Shown one piece after another: positions 46,819 through 56,288 of a stretch of DNA of 58,426 bases. Positions within the stretch are counted from its first letter, which is position 1. Each line of letters opens with the position of its first letter. The position numbers were made by a program, and so were the translations under genes. The notes under the pieces are model-generated. The model saw only the letters and a program-made list of their open reading frames with translations. It searched no databases and was not told where the DNA came from. The stretch lies in the IMG/VR virus record IMGVR_UViG_3300011114_000309, positions 1 through 58,426 of that record; one strand, given 5' to 3'. The DNA is from a virus.

Positions 46819-49218
46819 ATGCCTTATACAAGTCTATTAGATTTAATTACCCCAGTCCAAGGAACCGAATCGGGAACTTGGGGTGATGCGGTCAATCGTG
46901 GCCTAACGGCTTATCTTGATATTGCAATTGCAGGTACACAGACATTAAGTACAGATGCTGATGTAACGCTGGTAAATACTCAAGGCACGAATTCAGCAAC
47001 AAATATTGGGACGACATCAGCCCAGTACATGATCCTGAACTGTACCGGTTCCAGATCGCAACTACGCTACATAAACGTACCCAATAGTAGTAAAGCCTAC
47101 ATTGTGATGAACAACACCTCTGGTGGGTTCAATGTCACGATCAGGGGAAGCACTGGGCCTACGACAGGTATTACGGTTGCTCCTGGCAAACAGACTTGGG
47201 TGGCCTGGGATACAAATGCCGGTGATTTCAAAGAGATTGCTTCGGGTGATGTAGACGGACCTTCGTCTTCTACTGATAACGCAGTTGCTCGGTTTGATGG
47301 TACGACCGGCAAGATCATTCAAAACTCAGCCGTTACGATTGCTGATACCACCGGTGATATTACTGGCGGGGCTTACAACAAAGTCACGATCACTGCTCCA
47401 GCATCTAGCGCAACACTAACGATTGCTGATGGCAAGACATTAACGGCTAGTAATAGCCTGACGCTAGCGGGTACTGATAGCACCACGATGACCTTTCCGG
47501 GGACCAGTGCAACGATTGCACGGACGGATGCGGCTCAGACATTTACGGGCATACAGACCTTTAGTTCGGCACCGATCTTATCCTCGGCCACGGCAAGTAA
47601 AGCAGTCTTTACGGATGGATCTAAAGCACTTACCTCTACAGGTACGCTAACCACGGATCAGGGTGGTACAGGTCAGTCTAGTTACACCGCTGGTGATTTG
47701 GTTTACTACGCCACGGGTACAGCGTTTACCAAGCTTGCGATTGGTTTAGGCACGACCATCCTTACGTCTTCAGGAACAGCACCGCAGTGGAGTGCTGCAT
47801 CAGGTGTGACGGTTGGGACGGCTACGAATCTTGCAGGTGGTGCAGCAGGGTCGGTGCCTTATCAGACAGGATCAGGTGCGACAAGCTTCTTATCCATCGG
47901 CACATCTAACTATGTCCTGACTTCCACAGGATCAGCGCCAACCTGGACAGCGAATACCGGTACAGGGAATGTCGTTAGAGCAACATCACCTACGCTTACC
48001 ACGCCTGTTCTTGGTGTAGCTACAGCAACAAGTTTGAATGGTCTAACGGTATCCACGACCACGGGTACGCTAACACTTGCAAATGGATCTACGCTTGCAA
48101 CCTCTGGTGCTAATAGCATCACGTTGACTTCCACGGGTGCTACAAACGTCACGCTTCCCACGTCGGGAACCTTGGCAACCACAAGCAATACCGTAGCAAC
48201 GATCTCATTTGGCACGACAGGTTTAACGCCAAGCACGGCAACAGGTGGTGCAGTAACGGTTGCGGGTAACTTAAGTCCTGCTAATGGTGGCACGGGTGTA
48301 TCTAACAATGCACTGAATACGATTACTTTCACGGGTAACTACAGTCTTGGGCTGACCTTAAATGGCAATACATCGGTTACCTTACCAACGACCGGCACGT
48401 TAGCGACGCTGGCAGGGGCAGAAACCCTGACCAACAAGACCATCAACGGTGCTAACAATACGATCAGTAATATCAACCTAGCCTCTCAGGTCACAGGTAC
48501 GCTGCCTTTTGGGAACGGTGGTACAGGCAATACGGCCACACCAACGAATGGTCAGTTGCTGATTGGTAATGGATCAGGCTTTAGCCTTGCTACGTTGACT
48601 GCTGGTTCGGGCATCACGGTTACTAACTCCTCTGGCGGCATCACTATTGCTGCATCGGGTGGCGGTGGATCGGGTACGGTTACTAGCGTTAGCTGGACGG
48701 GCGGTATTGTTTCTGTAGCTACAGCGACGACCACACCGGCATTTACGATTGCTGGTACGTCAGGTGGTATTCCATACTTCTCAAGCGGTACAACTTGGGC
48801 AAGCTCTGGTGCGTTGGCTGCTAATGCGATTGTGATTGGTGGTGGCGCAGGGGTTGCACCGAGTACAACGTCCACGGCGGCAGGCATTCTGACCTTCTTG
48901 GGTACGCCATCATCGGCTAACCTTGCAGCGGCAGTCACGGATGAAACGGGGTCAGGTTCTTTAGTATTTGCTACCAGCCCCACGCTAGTGACACCAACAC
49001 TTGGTGTAGCAACGGCAACAAGTGTTAACAAGGTTGCTATCACAGCACCGGCAACAAGCGCCACGCTAACACTGGCTAACGGTTCTACCTTGGCGACATC
49101 GGGTGCAAACAGTATTACCTTAACGTCAACTGGTGCAACGAATGTGACGTTGCCAACGTCTGGAACTCTTTCTACAACAGGTTTTGCTATAGCTATGGCT
49201 TTAGTTTTCGGAGGTTAA
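46819..49218 (+). CDS. Large tail-fibre protein with repeats
   Basis: 799 residues, Gly/Ser/Thr/Ala-rich and beta-solenoid-like. N-terminal about 150 residues (YTSLLDLITPVQGTESGTWG and following) are a conserved virion-attachment domain in environmental phages. The rest carries TLTLADGKTL, GTDSTTMTFPGTSA, GTGQSSYTAGDLVYY and similar modules. Two copies of a 36-residue segment (416-452 and 748-784) are identical in protein but not in DNA. Likely the receptor-binding or side fibre. Confidence 0.8.
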   Translation: MPYTSLLDLITPVQGTESGTWGDAVNRGLTAYLDIAIAGTQTLSTDADVTLVNTQGTNSATNIGTTSAQYMILNCTGSRSQLRYINVPNSSKAYIVMNNTSGGFNVTIRGSTGPTTGITVAPGKQTWVAWDTNAGDFKEIASGDVDGPSSSTDNAVARFDGTTGKIIQNSAVTIADTTGDITGGAYNKVTITAPASSATLTIADGKTLTASNSLTLAGTDSTTMTFPGTSATIARTDAAQTFTGIQTFSSAPILSSATASKAVFTDGSKALTSTGTLTTDQGGTGQSSYTAGDLVYYATGTAFTKLAIGLGTTILTSSGTAPQWSAASGVTVGTATNLAGGAAGSVPYQTGSGATSFLSIGTSNYVLTSTGSAPTWTANTGTGNVVRATSPTLTTPVLGVATATSLNGLTVSTTTGTLTLANGSTLATSGANSITLTSTGATNVTLPTSGTLATTSNTVATISFGTTGLTPSTATGGAVTVAGNLSPANGGTGVSNNALNTITFTGNYSLGLTLNGNTSVTLPTTGTLATLAGAETLTNKTINGANNTISNINLASQVTGTLPFGNGGTGNTATPTNGQLLIGNGSGFSLATLTAGSGITVTNSSGGITIAASGGGGSGTVTSVSWTGGIVSVATATTTPAFTIAGTSGGIPYFSSGTTWASSGALAANAIVIGGGAGVAPSTTSTAAGILTFLGTPSSANLAAAVTDETGSGSLVFATSPTLVTPTLGVATATSVNKVAITAPATSATLTLANGSTLATSGANSITLTSTGATNVTLPTSGTLSTTGFAIAMALVFGG
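48067..48174 (+). repeat. 36-codon fibre repeat (copy 1)
   Basis: Codes the same 36 residues as 49063-49170 although only 9 of 36 codons are identical. Confidence 0.8.
49063..49170 (+). repeat. 36-codon fibre repeat (copy 2)
   Basis: Codes the same 36 residues as 48067-48174 with 27 synonymous codon changes. Confidence 0.8.
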
Positions 49219-49219
49219 T

Positions 49220-49603
49220 ATGGCGGCGCCGAATATAGTTTCTGTAACAAGCATCGTACCCCATACGGTGTCCATCACCCCTGCTGATACCTCACGAAAT
49301 GCTTTGGTGACGGCACCTGCGACAGGGGCAACGCATAAGGTCAATTCATTGTTAGTGTCTAACATAGACACGGCATCGCCTTACAGTGCCACGGTAGAGT
49401 TGAGGCTGGCGGATGGAACGACTTATCGCTCTATCATTACATCGGTGACGGTTCCAGTTGGCGGCACGGTTGAGGTGATTACCACGGGAACTTCGTTGTA
49501 CTTACTGGATACAAGCGTGACAGGTGAGGCATCAACCTTATGGGTAACAAGCTCCACGGCATCTAAACTGACTTACACCTGTTCTTACACGACGATTTCT
49601 TGA
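49220..49603 (+). CDS. Tail-associated beta protein
   Basis: 127 residues. PHTVSITPADTSRNALVTAP, KVNSLLVSNIDTASPYSATV and SVTVPVGGTVEVITTGTSLY are a conserved beta-sandwich of tail modules, next to fibre genes. Function unknown. Confidence 0.65.
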   Translation: MAAPNIVSVTSIVPHTVSITPADTSRNALVTAPATGATHKVNSLLVSNIDTASPYSATVELRLADGTTYRSIITSVTVPVGGTVEVITTGTSLYLLDTSVTGEASTLWVTSSTASKLTYTCSYTTIS

Positions 49604-49613
49604 GGCATAGATC

Positions 49614-51359
49614 ATGGCTCAATTTCCATCTAACTATAACGCGACGGGTATCTGGTCGCTGAGGGATCAGTTTGTTGCTCGGATGGGCAATAACTGGCCT
49701 GGGCCGGTTACGGTTGTAGAGATTTTCACGTCATCCACAACATGGACTGCTCCCACGGGTGTTTCAAGTGTTGATTATTTAGTAGTTGCCGGTGGTGGCG
49801 GAGGTGGCGCAGGGGCAGGTACTCAAGCTGGCGGTGGTGGTGGTGGAGCAGGCGGTTTTCGCACAGGCTCCGGGTTTTCTGTAACCGCTGGAACTAGCTA
49901 CACAATAACAGTAGGCGCTGCGGGAGCGGCAAGTTCCGGTGGTAATGGTGGTGTTGGCGGTAACTCCGTATTTTCTTCCATAACATCAGCTGGCGGCGGG
50001 TATGGCGCAGTAATTGGCCCTGGTTCTGCTGGTGCTGCCGGAGGTTCTGGTGGTTCTGGTGGCGGCGCATCTAATGGAATTGGGTCGGCCCCAGGCGGCA
50101 GCGGAAATACTCCGTCTACATCCCCATCACAAGGAAATAATGGGGGTTCGGTGACTGGAACACCTCCATATTCTTCAGGTGGTGGAGGCGGCGCTAGCGC
50201 AGTTGGTTCTAATGCCGGTGGAAGTGGTGGCGGCGGGAATGGAGGCGCAGGTACTACATCATCTATTTCGGGGATGTCCGTAACCTATGCTGGTGGCGGA
50301 GGTGGTGGTGGCGGTGATTTATCTCCTTCTGGAACTCCAGGTGGGACGGGTGGAGCTGGAGGTGGCGGCAATGGTGGAAGAGGAAATAACCAAAGCCCTG
50401 CATCAACAGCTGGATCGCCAAACACAGGTGGTGGAGGTGGTGGAGCTGGTGGTAATCCTTCTGGAACAACTAATGGTTCCGCAGGCGGCTCCGGCATTGT
50501 CATTCTTCGTTACACCATAAACCCATCTACCCAAACAACTGGCATTCTTACATTCACTAGCAGTACCGTGTGGGTATGTCCTGCTGGTGTGACTTCGGTG
50601 GATTACCTAATTGTTGCCGGTGGTGGCGGTGGTGGTGCTGCTGCGGGTGGCGGTGGTGGTGCAGGAGGATTTTTAACAGCCTCTGGGTTTGCAGTAACAG
50701 CCGGGGATTCATATGTGATTTCTGTTGGAGCCGGAGGTGCCGCAAGCACAACTGCGAATACTACTGCTAGTTCTGGTGGTAGTTCCACATTTGGTTCTAT
50801 TAGAAGCGCCGGTGGCGGCGGTGGTGGTAGCGGTAATAGATCGGGAACATCAGGAGCAACTGCTGGAGCAAATGGTGGATCTGGCGGTGGCGGCGGCGGA
50901 TCATCTCCAGCGCCAGCTACATCAGGTGGAACAGGAAATACACCTAGTACAAGTCCATCACAAGGTAGCAACGGTGGGCAAGGTTATAAGGATGTTGGTG
51001 GTTCTGATGCTGAGTTAGGCGGAGGTGGCGGCGGTGCTTCTGCTGTCGGATCTGATTATTCAACCACAAGTAGTGGATTTGGTGGAAACGGCGGTAACGG
51101 CACAGCATCATCAATTTCTGGGTCTTCGGTTACATACGCCGGTGGCGGAGGTGGCGGTGGAAGAAGCGATGCATCAGGAGCCGGAACCGGCGGAACCGGA
51201 GGCGGAGGCGCTGGATCATTTGCCTCCCCATTCACTGGTACGGCAGGGACTGCAAACCTAGGCGGCGGAGGTGGTGGCGGCGGAGGCCAAAGCGGCTTTG
51301 GAACTGTCTATGGCGGTGGCAACGGCGGCTCTGGTATCGTCATCATTAAAACTTACTGA
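49614..51359 (+). CDS. Glycine-rich adhesin-like tail protein, two modules
   Basis: 581 residues; after a short attachment front (AQFPSNYNATGIWSLRDQFV) two similar Gly-rich modules follow (about 40-305 and 306-581), each starting with ...VDYLVVAGGGGGG / VDYLIVAGGGGGG and ending in GGSGIVIxx. Such proteins form polyglycine-helix adhesin tips (T4-type S16 gp38 is the reference structure). It precedes the small tail-fibre accessory genes, as an adhesin would. Confidence 0.8.
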   Translation: MAQFPSNYNATGIWSLRDQFVARMGNNWPGPVTVVEIFTSSTTWTAPTGVSSVDYLVVAGGGGGGAGAGTQAGGGGGGAGGFRTGSGFSVTAGTSYTITVGAAGAASSGGNGGVGGNSVFSSITSAGGGYGAVIGPGSAGAAGGSGGSGGGASNGIGSAPGGSGNTPSTSPSQGNNGGSVTGTPPYSSGGGGGASAVGSNAGGSGGGGNGGAGTTSSISGMSVTYAGGGGGGGGDLSPSGTPGGTGGAGGGGNGGRGNNQSPASTAGSPNTGGGGGGAGGNPSGTTNGSAGGSGIVILRYTINPSTQTTGILTFTSSTVWVCPAGVTSVDYLIVAGGGGGGAAAGGGGGAGGFLTASGFAVTAGDSYVISVGAGGAASTTANTTASSGGSSTFGSIRSAGGGGGGSGNRSGTSGATAGANGGSGGGGGGSSPAPATSGGTGNTPSTSPSQGSNGGQGYKDVGGSDAELGGGGGGASAVGSDYSTTSSGFGGNGGNGTASSISGSSVTYAGGGGGGGRSDASGAGTGGTGGGGAGSFASPFTGTAGTANLGGGGGGGGGQSGFGTVYGGGNGGSGIVIIKTY

Positions 51360-51368
51360 TAAAACACT

Positions 51369-51620
51369 ATGACCAAAACATACAGACTCTACGGTGTAGA
51401 TACAGCAATGGCACTGCTTCGTCCCGGTGCCAAGTGGGAGATTAGTAACTCTCATTTCACACGCTGGGATGATCCACGTCCTTGCCCGACATGGCAGGAA
51501 GTGCAAGACACGATGGAAAAGATCAAAGCCTTTGAGGATTCCATTAACACGATCTACACCGAAGAGCAGATCAAAGAGCATAACGCTTGGACAGACATGA
51601 TGAACAAGGCGGCGGCATGA
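51369..51620 (+). CDS. Small tail-fibre region protein
   Basis: 83 residues. ALLRPGAKWEISNSHFTRWD, DPRPCPTWQEVQDTMEKIKA is conserved behind fibre genes in environmental phages. Perhaps a fibre chaperone. Its stop overlaps the oxygenase start (ATGA). Confidence 0.65.
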   Translation: MTKTYRLYGVDTAMALLRPGAKWEISNSHFTRWDDPRPCPTWQEVQDTMEKIKAFEDSINTIYTEEQIKEHNAWTDMMNKAAA

Positions 51621-52219
51621 ATTTGCACGGCTTATTCGCCCAGCCGGTTGGGTTCTTTGACCTCAACAGGCCACTGTCTGATGAGGAGAAGTTCTTCCTC
51701 ATGGAGTTGGAACAGCGTCCCAACATGGGCAACCGCACAAGTGCGAACAACTTTGTCCTGCGCGATAAGCTGATGACGAGTCTGCGCGGCTGGATGGAAG
51801 ACTGTGTAGCTGAGTATTTCAAAGCCACAACCAACCCTAAGCACGATGTCACGCTAAGGCTTACACAGTCTTGGGTGAATTACTCGGAGCCAGGGCAATA
51901 TCACCACAAACACGCGCATCCGAATTCATTTGTGTCTGGTGTGTTTTATATCCAGACAAACCCCAACGACAAGATCTTTTTCTACCGTGACGGCTACAGC
52001 CAGATCAAATTCCCTCCTGCTGAGTGGAATAGCTGGAACAGTGAGTCATGGTGGTTTGAAGCGATCACGGGCAGGCTGATTCTTTTCCCGTCAAGTTTGA
52101 CGCACATGGTGCCGACGGTGGAAGGTGAAGATGTTCGTGTTAGCTTGTCATTTAATACCTTCCCTGCCGGAACGGTTGGCGAAGAGATGGATTTAACCGG
52201 ATTGAAACTGGAGGTTTAG
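51617..52219 (+). CDS. 2-oxoglutarate/Fe(II) oxygenase-like protein
   Basis: 200 residues from ATG 51617. SWVNYSEPGQYHHKHAHPNS, FVSGVFYIQTNPNDKIFFYR, LILFPSSLTHMVPTVEGEDV and RVSLSFNTFPAG give the HxH/D...H...R iron and 2OG-binding set of the phage 2OG-Fe(II) oxygenase type. Such enzymes near fibre genes may hydroxylate virion or host components. Substrate unknown. Confidence 0.8.
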   Translation: MNLHGLFAQPVGFFDLNRPLSDEEKFFLMELEQRPNMGNRTSANNFVLRDKLMTSLRGWMEDCVAEYFKATTNPKHDVTLRLTQSWVNYSEPGQYHHKHAHPNSFVSGVFYIQTNPNDKIFFYRDGYSQIKFPPAEWNSWNSESWWFEAITGRLILFPSSLTHMVPTVEGEDVRVSLSFNTFPAGTVGEEMDLTGLKLEV

Positions 52220-52220
52220 C

Positions 52221-52589
52221 ATGGCGCACTTTTGCAAACTGGATGCAAACAACGTAGTGACCCAAGTAGTGGTCATTGACAATCGGGATACCGCAGATGC
52301 CAGCGGTGTGGAAAAGGAACACATCGGCGCAGCATTTTGCGAACGACTTTTTGGCGGCACCTGGAAGCAGACTTCGTATAACGGCAATATCAGAAAGAAT
52401 TACGCCGGGATTGGTTATACCTACAGGGCTGACATTGATGCTTTCGTGGCACCAAAGCCTTTCCCAAGTTGGATTCTGAATGCCAACGCGCAGTGGGAAG
52501 CGCCAGTGGCTATGCCGACCGATGGTCAGATGTATAGCTGGGATGAAGCCACTACCTCATGGAAAGTGAATGAACCCGCTCAAGCTTGA
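52221..52589 (+). CDS. Tail-fibre accessory protein (conserved FGGTWKQTSYN)
   Basis: 122 residues. HFCKLDANNVVTQVVVIDNR, FCERLFGGTWKQTSYNGNIR and YAGIGYTYRADIDAFVAPKP are a highly conserved phage protein found by fibre genes in cyanophages and many others; often called a fibre connector or chaperone. Confidence 0.75.
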   Translation: MAHFCKLDANNVVTQVVVIDNRDTADASGVEKEHIGAAFCERLFGGTWKQTSYNGNIRKNYAGIGYTYRADIDAFVAPKPFPSWILNANAQWEAPVAMPTDGQMYSWDEATTSWKVNEPAQA

Positions 52590-52719
52590 ACTCACCCTTG
52601 ATGAAGTCAATACAGTGCTAGATACGCTGGGGAATCTTCCTTATAAGCAGATCGCAGCACTGTTTGAGAAGATCAAGTCACAGGCTGTAGCCCAGCTTGA
52701 GGAACAGAAGACGGACTAA
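52570..52719 (+). CDS. 49-residue helical protein
   Basis: MNPLKLELTLDEVNTVLDTL then GNLPYKQIAALFEKIKSQ and QLEEQKTD. A single helical hairpin conserved in many phages between fibre and lysis genes; overlaps the previous gene by 20 bases. Confidence 0.7.
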   Translation: MNPLKLELTLDEVNTVLDTLGNLPYKQIAALFEKIKSQAVAQLEEQKTD

Positions 52720-52734
52720 ACGTGGGAGACTGCT

Positions 52735-53004
52735 ATGAATTGGAGCGACGTCCTCAAGGCAGTCATCCCTGTCATCGTTGCATCATTAGCGTGGTTGTTA
52801 CAACAAGTAGCTGACTTCTCCACGCGGCTTACCAAGATTGAAGGTGCTATGCCTGCCTTGATTACTAAGGAGGGTGTGCCGACTGATTCGCCTATATCAG
52901 CCGAGAAGCGTGCTTTGCAGAAAGAGCAACTCATGCAACACATCAACGAACTTCAAGTCAAAGTCAGGCTGCTTGAAGAACGTGAAAAGATGGGGAGGAA
53001 GTAA
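52735..53004 (+). CDS. Membrane-anchored coiled-coil protein (lysis region)
   Basis: 89 residues; one N-terminal transmembrane helix (VLKAVIPVIVASLAWLLQQV) and a charged C-terminal coil. Such an N-in/C-out or reverse topology fits a spanin- or holin-like partner next to the holin below. Stop overlaps the next ATG. Confidence 0.7.
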   Translation: MNWSDVLKAVIPVIVASLAWLLQQVADFSTRLTKIEGAMPALITKEGVPTDSPISAEKRALQKEQLMQHINELQVKVRLLEEREKMGRK

Positions 53005-53492
53005 TGTTTGAGCTACTTGGCGGTGGTTTGCTCGGCTCCATCTTTGGCGGCATCTTCCGCCTTGCCCCTGAAGTCCTCAAGTTCTTAGACAAGAAGAACG
53101 AACGTCAGCATGAACTCAGTATGTTCCAACTCCAGACTGATCTGGAGAAGATGCGGGGCGAGTTCAAGATGGAGGAGAAGTATGTTGACTACTCTATCCA
53201 GCAGATGGACACGATTAAAGAGGCATTTAAGGAACAGGCCCAGACCGCAAAAGAGGCTGGCTGGTTCGCTAGCTTTATCACTGCTGTTACCCGCCCCGGT
53301 CTTACTTGGATTGCATTTGGCGTATACGTGGCTGTCAAAGCTGCTGGCCTGACGATTGCCTTCCAGACCAACGCTAACTGGGCTGAAGTTCTAACTAAGA
53401 GCTATGACGAGGATGACTTCGCCATGCTGAACATGATGTTAACGTTCTGGTTTGTAGGACGTTCTATAGAGAAGTACAGTAAAAGTGCTTAA
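53004..53492 (+). CDS. Three-TM holin (GTA-holin type)
   Basis: 162 residues. LLGGGLLGSIFGGIFRLAPE, FASFITAVTRPGLTWIAFGV then YVAVKAAGLTIAF, FAMLNMMLTFWFVGRSIEKY give about three membrane segments and the TRPGLTW / FWFVGRSIEK signature of the GTA-holin-3TM family. Would open the membrane for the lysozyme. Confidence 0.8.
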   Translation: MFELLGGGLLGSIFGGIFRLAPEVLKFLDKKNERQHELSMFQLQTDLEKMRGEFKMEEKYVDYSIQQMDTIKEAFKEQAQTAKEAGWFASFITAVTRPGLTWIAFGVYVAVKAAGLTIAFQTNANWAEVLTKSYDEDDFAMLNMMLTFWFVGRSIEKYSKSA

Positions 53493-53494
53493 TC

Positions 53495-53677
53495 ATGGAA
53501 GCCTTAATAGACTCACTTGCAAGAGTTTGGTTCTTGGGGGTCGCGCTTGTTGGCGTGGCCGTTTATGCCGTGACCATTAAGACGCGGCTTGATTACCTCG
53601 AGAAGGACCACGATAGGCAGATTCATGCGCTGTGGGAACACGTTAACCGACTGATTGCTGAGAAATCCGGTGAATGA
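53495..53677 (+). CDS. Small membrane protein in lysis cassette
   Basis: 60 residues; one TM helix (ARVWFLGVALVGVAVYAVTI) and a helical tail ending in EKSGE. Overlaps the lysozyme GTG start by 8 bases. Perhaps antiholin or spanin component. Confidence 0.65.
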   Translation: MEALIDSLARVWFLGVALVGVAVYAVTIKTRLDYLEKDHDRQIHALWEHVNRLIAEKSGE

Positions 53678-54137
53678 AGCAAAGAAGCTTTGCAAGGATG
53701 TATTGATCAAGCCCTTTGAAGGGCTAGCAAAGCGTTTGCCTGACGGACGAGTAACAGCTTATCCTGACCCCGGAACCCGTGGTCACCCTTGGACAATCGG
53801 CTGGGGTGCAACCGGCCCTGATATTAACCCCGGCACGGTATGGACAATTGAGCAGTGTGAGGATGCACTGGATCACCACGTTGAATACTTTCTCAGGGGT
53901 TTGTTTAAACTTTCCCCAAAGATTCAAACCGCACTACCCCGACGCATTGCCGCTGTGACTAGCTGGGTCTACAATTGTGGCCTAGGGAACTACCGAGTTT
54001 CTACGTTCAAGAAGCGGATAGATGCGGGGGATTGGGATGATGCAGCCGACCAATGTATGCTGTGGAATAAAGCCGCTGGAAGAGTCCTGCCGGGGCTTAC
54101 CCGCCGCCGAGCGGCAGAAGCTGCACTGATGAGGTGA
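53670..54137 (+). CDS. GH24 endolysin (lysozyme)
   Basis: 155 residues from GTG 53670, without signal peptide. FEGLAKRLPDGRVTAYPDPG with E17 and D33 and HPWTIGWGATG (T42) give the catalytic E-D-T of the T4-like lysozyme family; AVTSWVYNCGLGNYRVSTFK and GLTRRRAAEAALM complete it. Needs the upstream holin to reach the wall. Confidence 0.9.
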   Translation: MNEAKKLCKDVLIKPFEGLAKRLPDGRVTAYPDPGTRGHPWTIGWGATGPDINPGTVWTIEQCEDALDHHVEYFLRGLFKLSPKIQTALPRRIAAVTSWVYNCGLGNYRVSTFKKRIDAGDWDDAADQCMLWNKAAGRVLPGLTRRRAAEAALMR

Positions 54138-54140
54138 GCC

Positions 54141-56288
54141 GTGCCATTAGTCAAGACACTGTACAAGTCAGGCGTAAACAAAGAAAATACTCGTTATACT
54201 TCTGAGAACGGATGGTATGTCTCAGAGAAAGTTCGTTTCCGCCAAGGTACGCCTGAAAAGATTGGTGGTTGGGTAAGAATATCGCAAGCGGTTTTTCTTG
54301 GTATTTGCCGTTCTCTTTGGAACTGGGTAACTTTAGGTAACGCAAATCTATTAGGCGTTGGCACCAACCTTAAGTATTACATTGAGCAGGGTGGTGCTTA
54401 CTCAGATATTACGCCTATCAGGAAAACACAGTCTGTCACATTTGCTGCGGTTACTGTGTCACCTTTCTCCTCTACCATCACAGTCACATCTGCTAATCAT
54501 GGCGCAATCACTGGAGATTTTGTCACCTTTTCTGGCGCTGTAAGTCTTGGTGGAAATATTACTGCGGCTGTTTTAAATCAAGAATATCAAATCACATCAG
54601 TACCGACCTCAAGCACATTCACGTTTACAGCGAAAAATGCCAGTACGGGTGCGACAGTTACATCAAACGCGTCAGATGTTGGTAACGGAGGCGCATCTTC
54701 GGTTGGTGCTTTCCAAGTTAATACGGGTCCAGGTGTTGCTCAGGTTCCGCTGATTGGATGGGGAGGTGGCGCATGGGGTGGTGGATCATGGGGTGTTACA
54801 CCTACAGTCACTGATCCGTTACGGATATGGAATGCGAATAACTGGGGTGAAGATTTAGTCTTCGGGCCAAGAGCTGCTGGTCTTTACTATTGGGATGCCA
54901 CAGGTGGTTTGTCCTCAAGAGGCGTTGCTTTAAACAGCCTTGGGGGTACTGTAACTATTACGATTGCATCACCTGGGGTGGTCACATTCACCGTGTCCCT
55001 GGTAGAAGGTACAGCCGTATCGTTTACAACAACAGGTGCTTTGCCAACCGGTTTATCGGCAGGTACAACGTACTACTTGAGGAATGTATCCGGATTGACG
55101 GCAAACCTATCTGCCACACCAACCGGTTCAGTAATAACAACAAGCGGCACACAATCAGGTGTGCATTCGATGATTCTGGAAGATGTTCCAGATATTCAAT
55201 ACTCTTTGATTGTGTCGGATGCGTATCGATATTTATTAGTCTTTGGGTGCAACCCAATAGACTCTGCTGTTGCAGACCCAATGCTTATAAGATGGTGTAG
55301 CCAAGAGTCATTGGTAGATTGGAGTCCAGCGGCAACCAACACGGCTGGGTCATTAAGATTGTCTCGTGGATCTCAAATCATTACGGTCCAACAACAAAGA
55401 CAAGAAATACTTGCATGGACTGATTCGGCTTTATTCTCTATTCAATTTCTTGGCGCACCTTTGGTATGGGGTTCGCAGATCCTTGCTGACAATATTTCTA
55501 TCGCTGGGCCGAACGCTGTTGCAGTGGCTTCAAGTAAAACCTATTGGATGGGTATAGATAAGTTTTACATCTACGATGGGGTCGTAAAAACACTGAACTG
55601 TGACCTACGCAGATATATCTTTAATGATATAAATCTGTATCAAAACTTCCAAATATTCGCCGGTACAAACGAAGGCTTCAACGAGATTTGGTGGTTCTAT
55701 TGTTCAGAGAGTTCGTCCACTATAGACCGTTATGTCGTATTTAACTACGCTGAGAATAATGGTCAAGGCGTCTGGTACTACGGCACGATGGCACGAACTG
55801 CTTGGAGTGATTCAGGTCTGAGACAGTACCCTCAAGCAGCCACATACAGTAACAACATCGTAGACCATGAACGTGGCGTTGACGACAATGTATCGGGTAC
55901 GCCTGCGGCTATCAACGCGTATATTGAATCAGCAGAGTTTGATATCCAAGATGGTCATAATCTTGGATATGTTTATAGAGTCCTACCAGATATTACGTTT
56001 GATGGGTCAGAGACAAGTTCGCCCGCTGTCACTATGACGCTGATCCCTATGATGAACTCAGGATCTGGATACAACAATCCTCAGTCTAATAGCGGCTCAT
56101 CTTCAGCTTCAGTAGTGCGTACATCAACCACTACGATTGAGCAGTTCACAGGCCAGGTTTATGTCCGTGTGCGTGGACGTCAAATGATCTTTAAGGTTGA
56201 GTCCAATCAGTTAGGTTGTACATGGCAGTTAGGTGCGCCAAGGATAGACATTAGACAAGATGGTCGGGCTACAGGTCAAGGCGCATGA
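54141..56288 (+). CDS. Tail nozzle-like protein (P22 gp10 / T7 gp12-like)
   Basis: 715 residues. KTLYKSGVNKENTRYTSENG, WYVSEKVRFRQGTPEKIGGW then LGICRSLWNWVTLGNANLLG is the typical front of the podoviral nozzle; the middle holds two beta inserts (about 95-190 and 270-350). Later GRQMIFKVESNQLGCTWQLG is the usual end. Starts with GTG four bases after the lysozyme stop. Forms the distal tube. Confidence 0.75.
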   Translation: MPLVKTLYKSGVNKENTRYTSENGWYVSEKVRFRQGTPEKIGGWVRISQAVFLGICRSLWNWVTLGNANLLGVGTNLKYYIEQGGAYSDITPIRKTQSVTFAAVTVSPFSSTITVTSANHGAITGDFVTFSGAVSLGGNITAAVLNQEYQITSVPTSSTFTFTAKNASTGATVTSNASDVGNGGASSVGAFQVNTGPGVAQVPLIGWGGGAWGGGSWGVTPTVTDPLRIWNANNWGEDLVFGPRAAGLYYWDATGGLSSRGVALNSLGGTVTITIASPGVVTFTVSLVEGTAVSFTTTGALPTGLSAGTTYYLRNVSGLTANLSATPTGSVITTSGTQSGVHSMILEDVPDIQYSLIVSDAYRYLLVFGCNPIDSAVADPMLIRWCSQESLVDWSPAATNTAGSLRLSRGSQIITVQQQRQEILAWTDSALFSIQFLGAPLVWGSQILADNISIAGPNAVAVASSKTYWMGIDKFYIYDGVVKTLNCDLRRYIFNDINLYQNFQIFAGTNEGFNEIWWFYCSESSSTIDRYVVFNYAENNGQGVWYYGTMARTAWSDSGLRQYPQAATYSNNIVDHERGVDDNVSGTPAAINAYIESAEFDIQDGHNLGYVYRVLPDITFDGSETSSPAVTMTLIPMMNSGSGYNNPQSNSGSSSASVVRTSTTTIEQFTGQVYVRVRGRQMIFKVESNQLGCTWQLGAPRIDIRQDGRATGQGA

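Noticed and set aside
47910-48332. Val/Pro-rich - strand frames inside the tail fibre (also 48552-49064)
   Set aside because: Produced by the repeated Thr/Gly codons of the fibre on the other strand.
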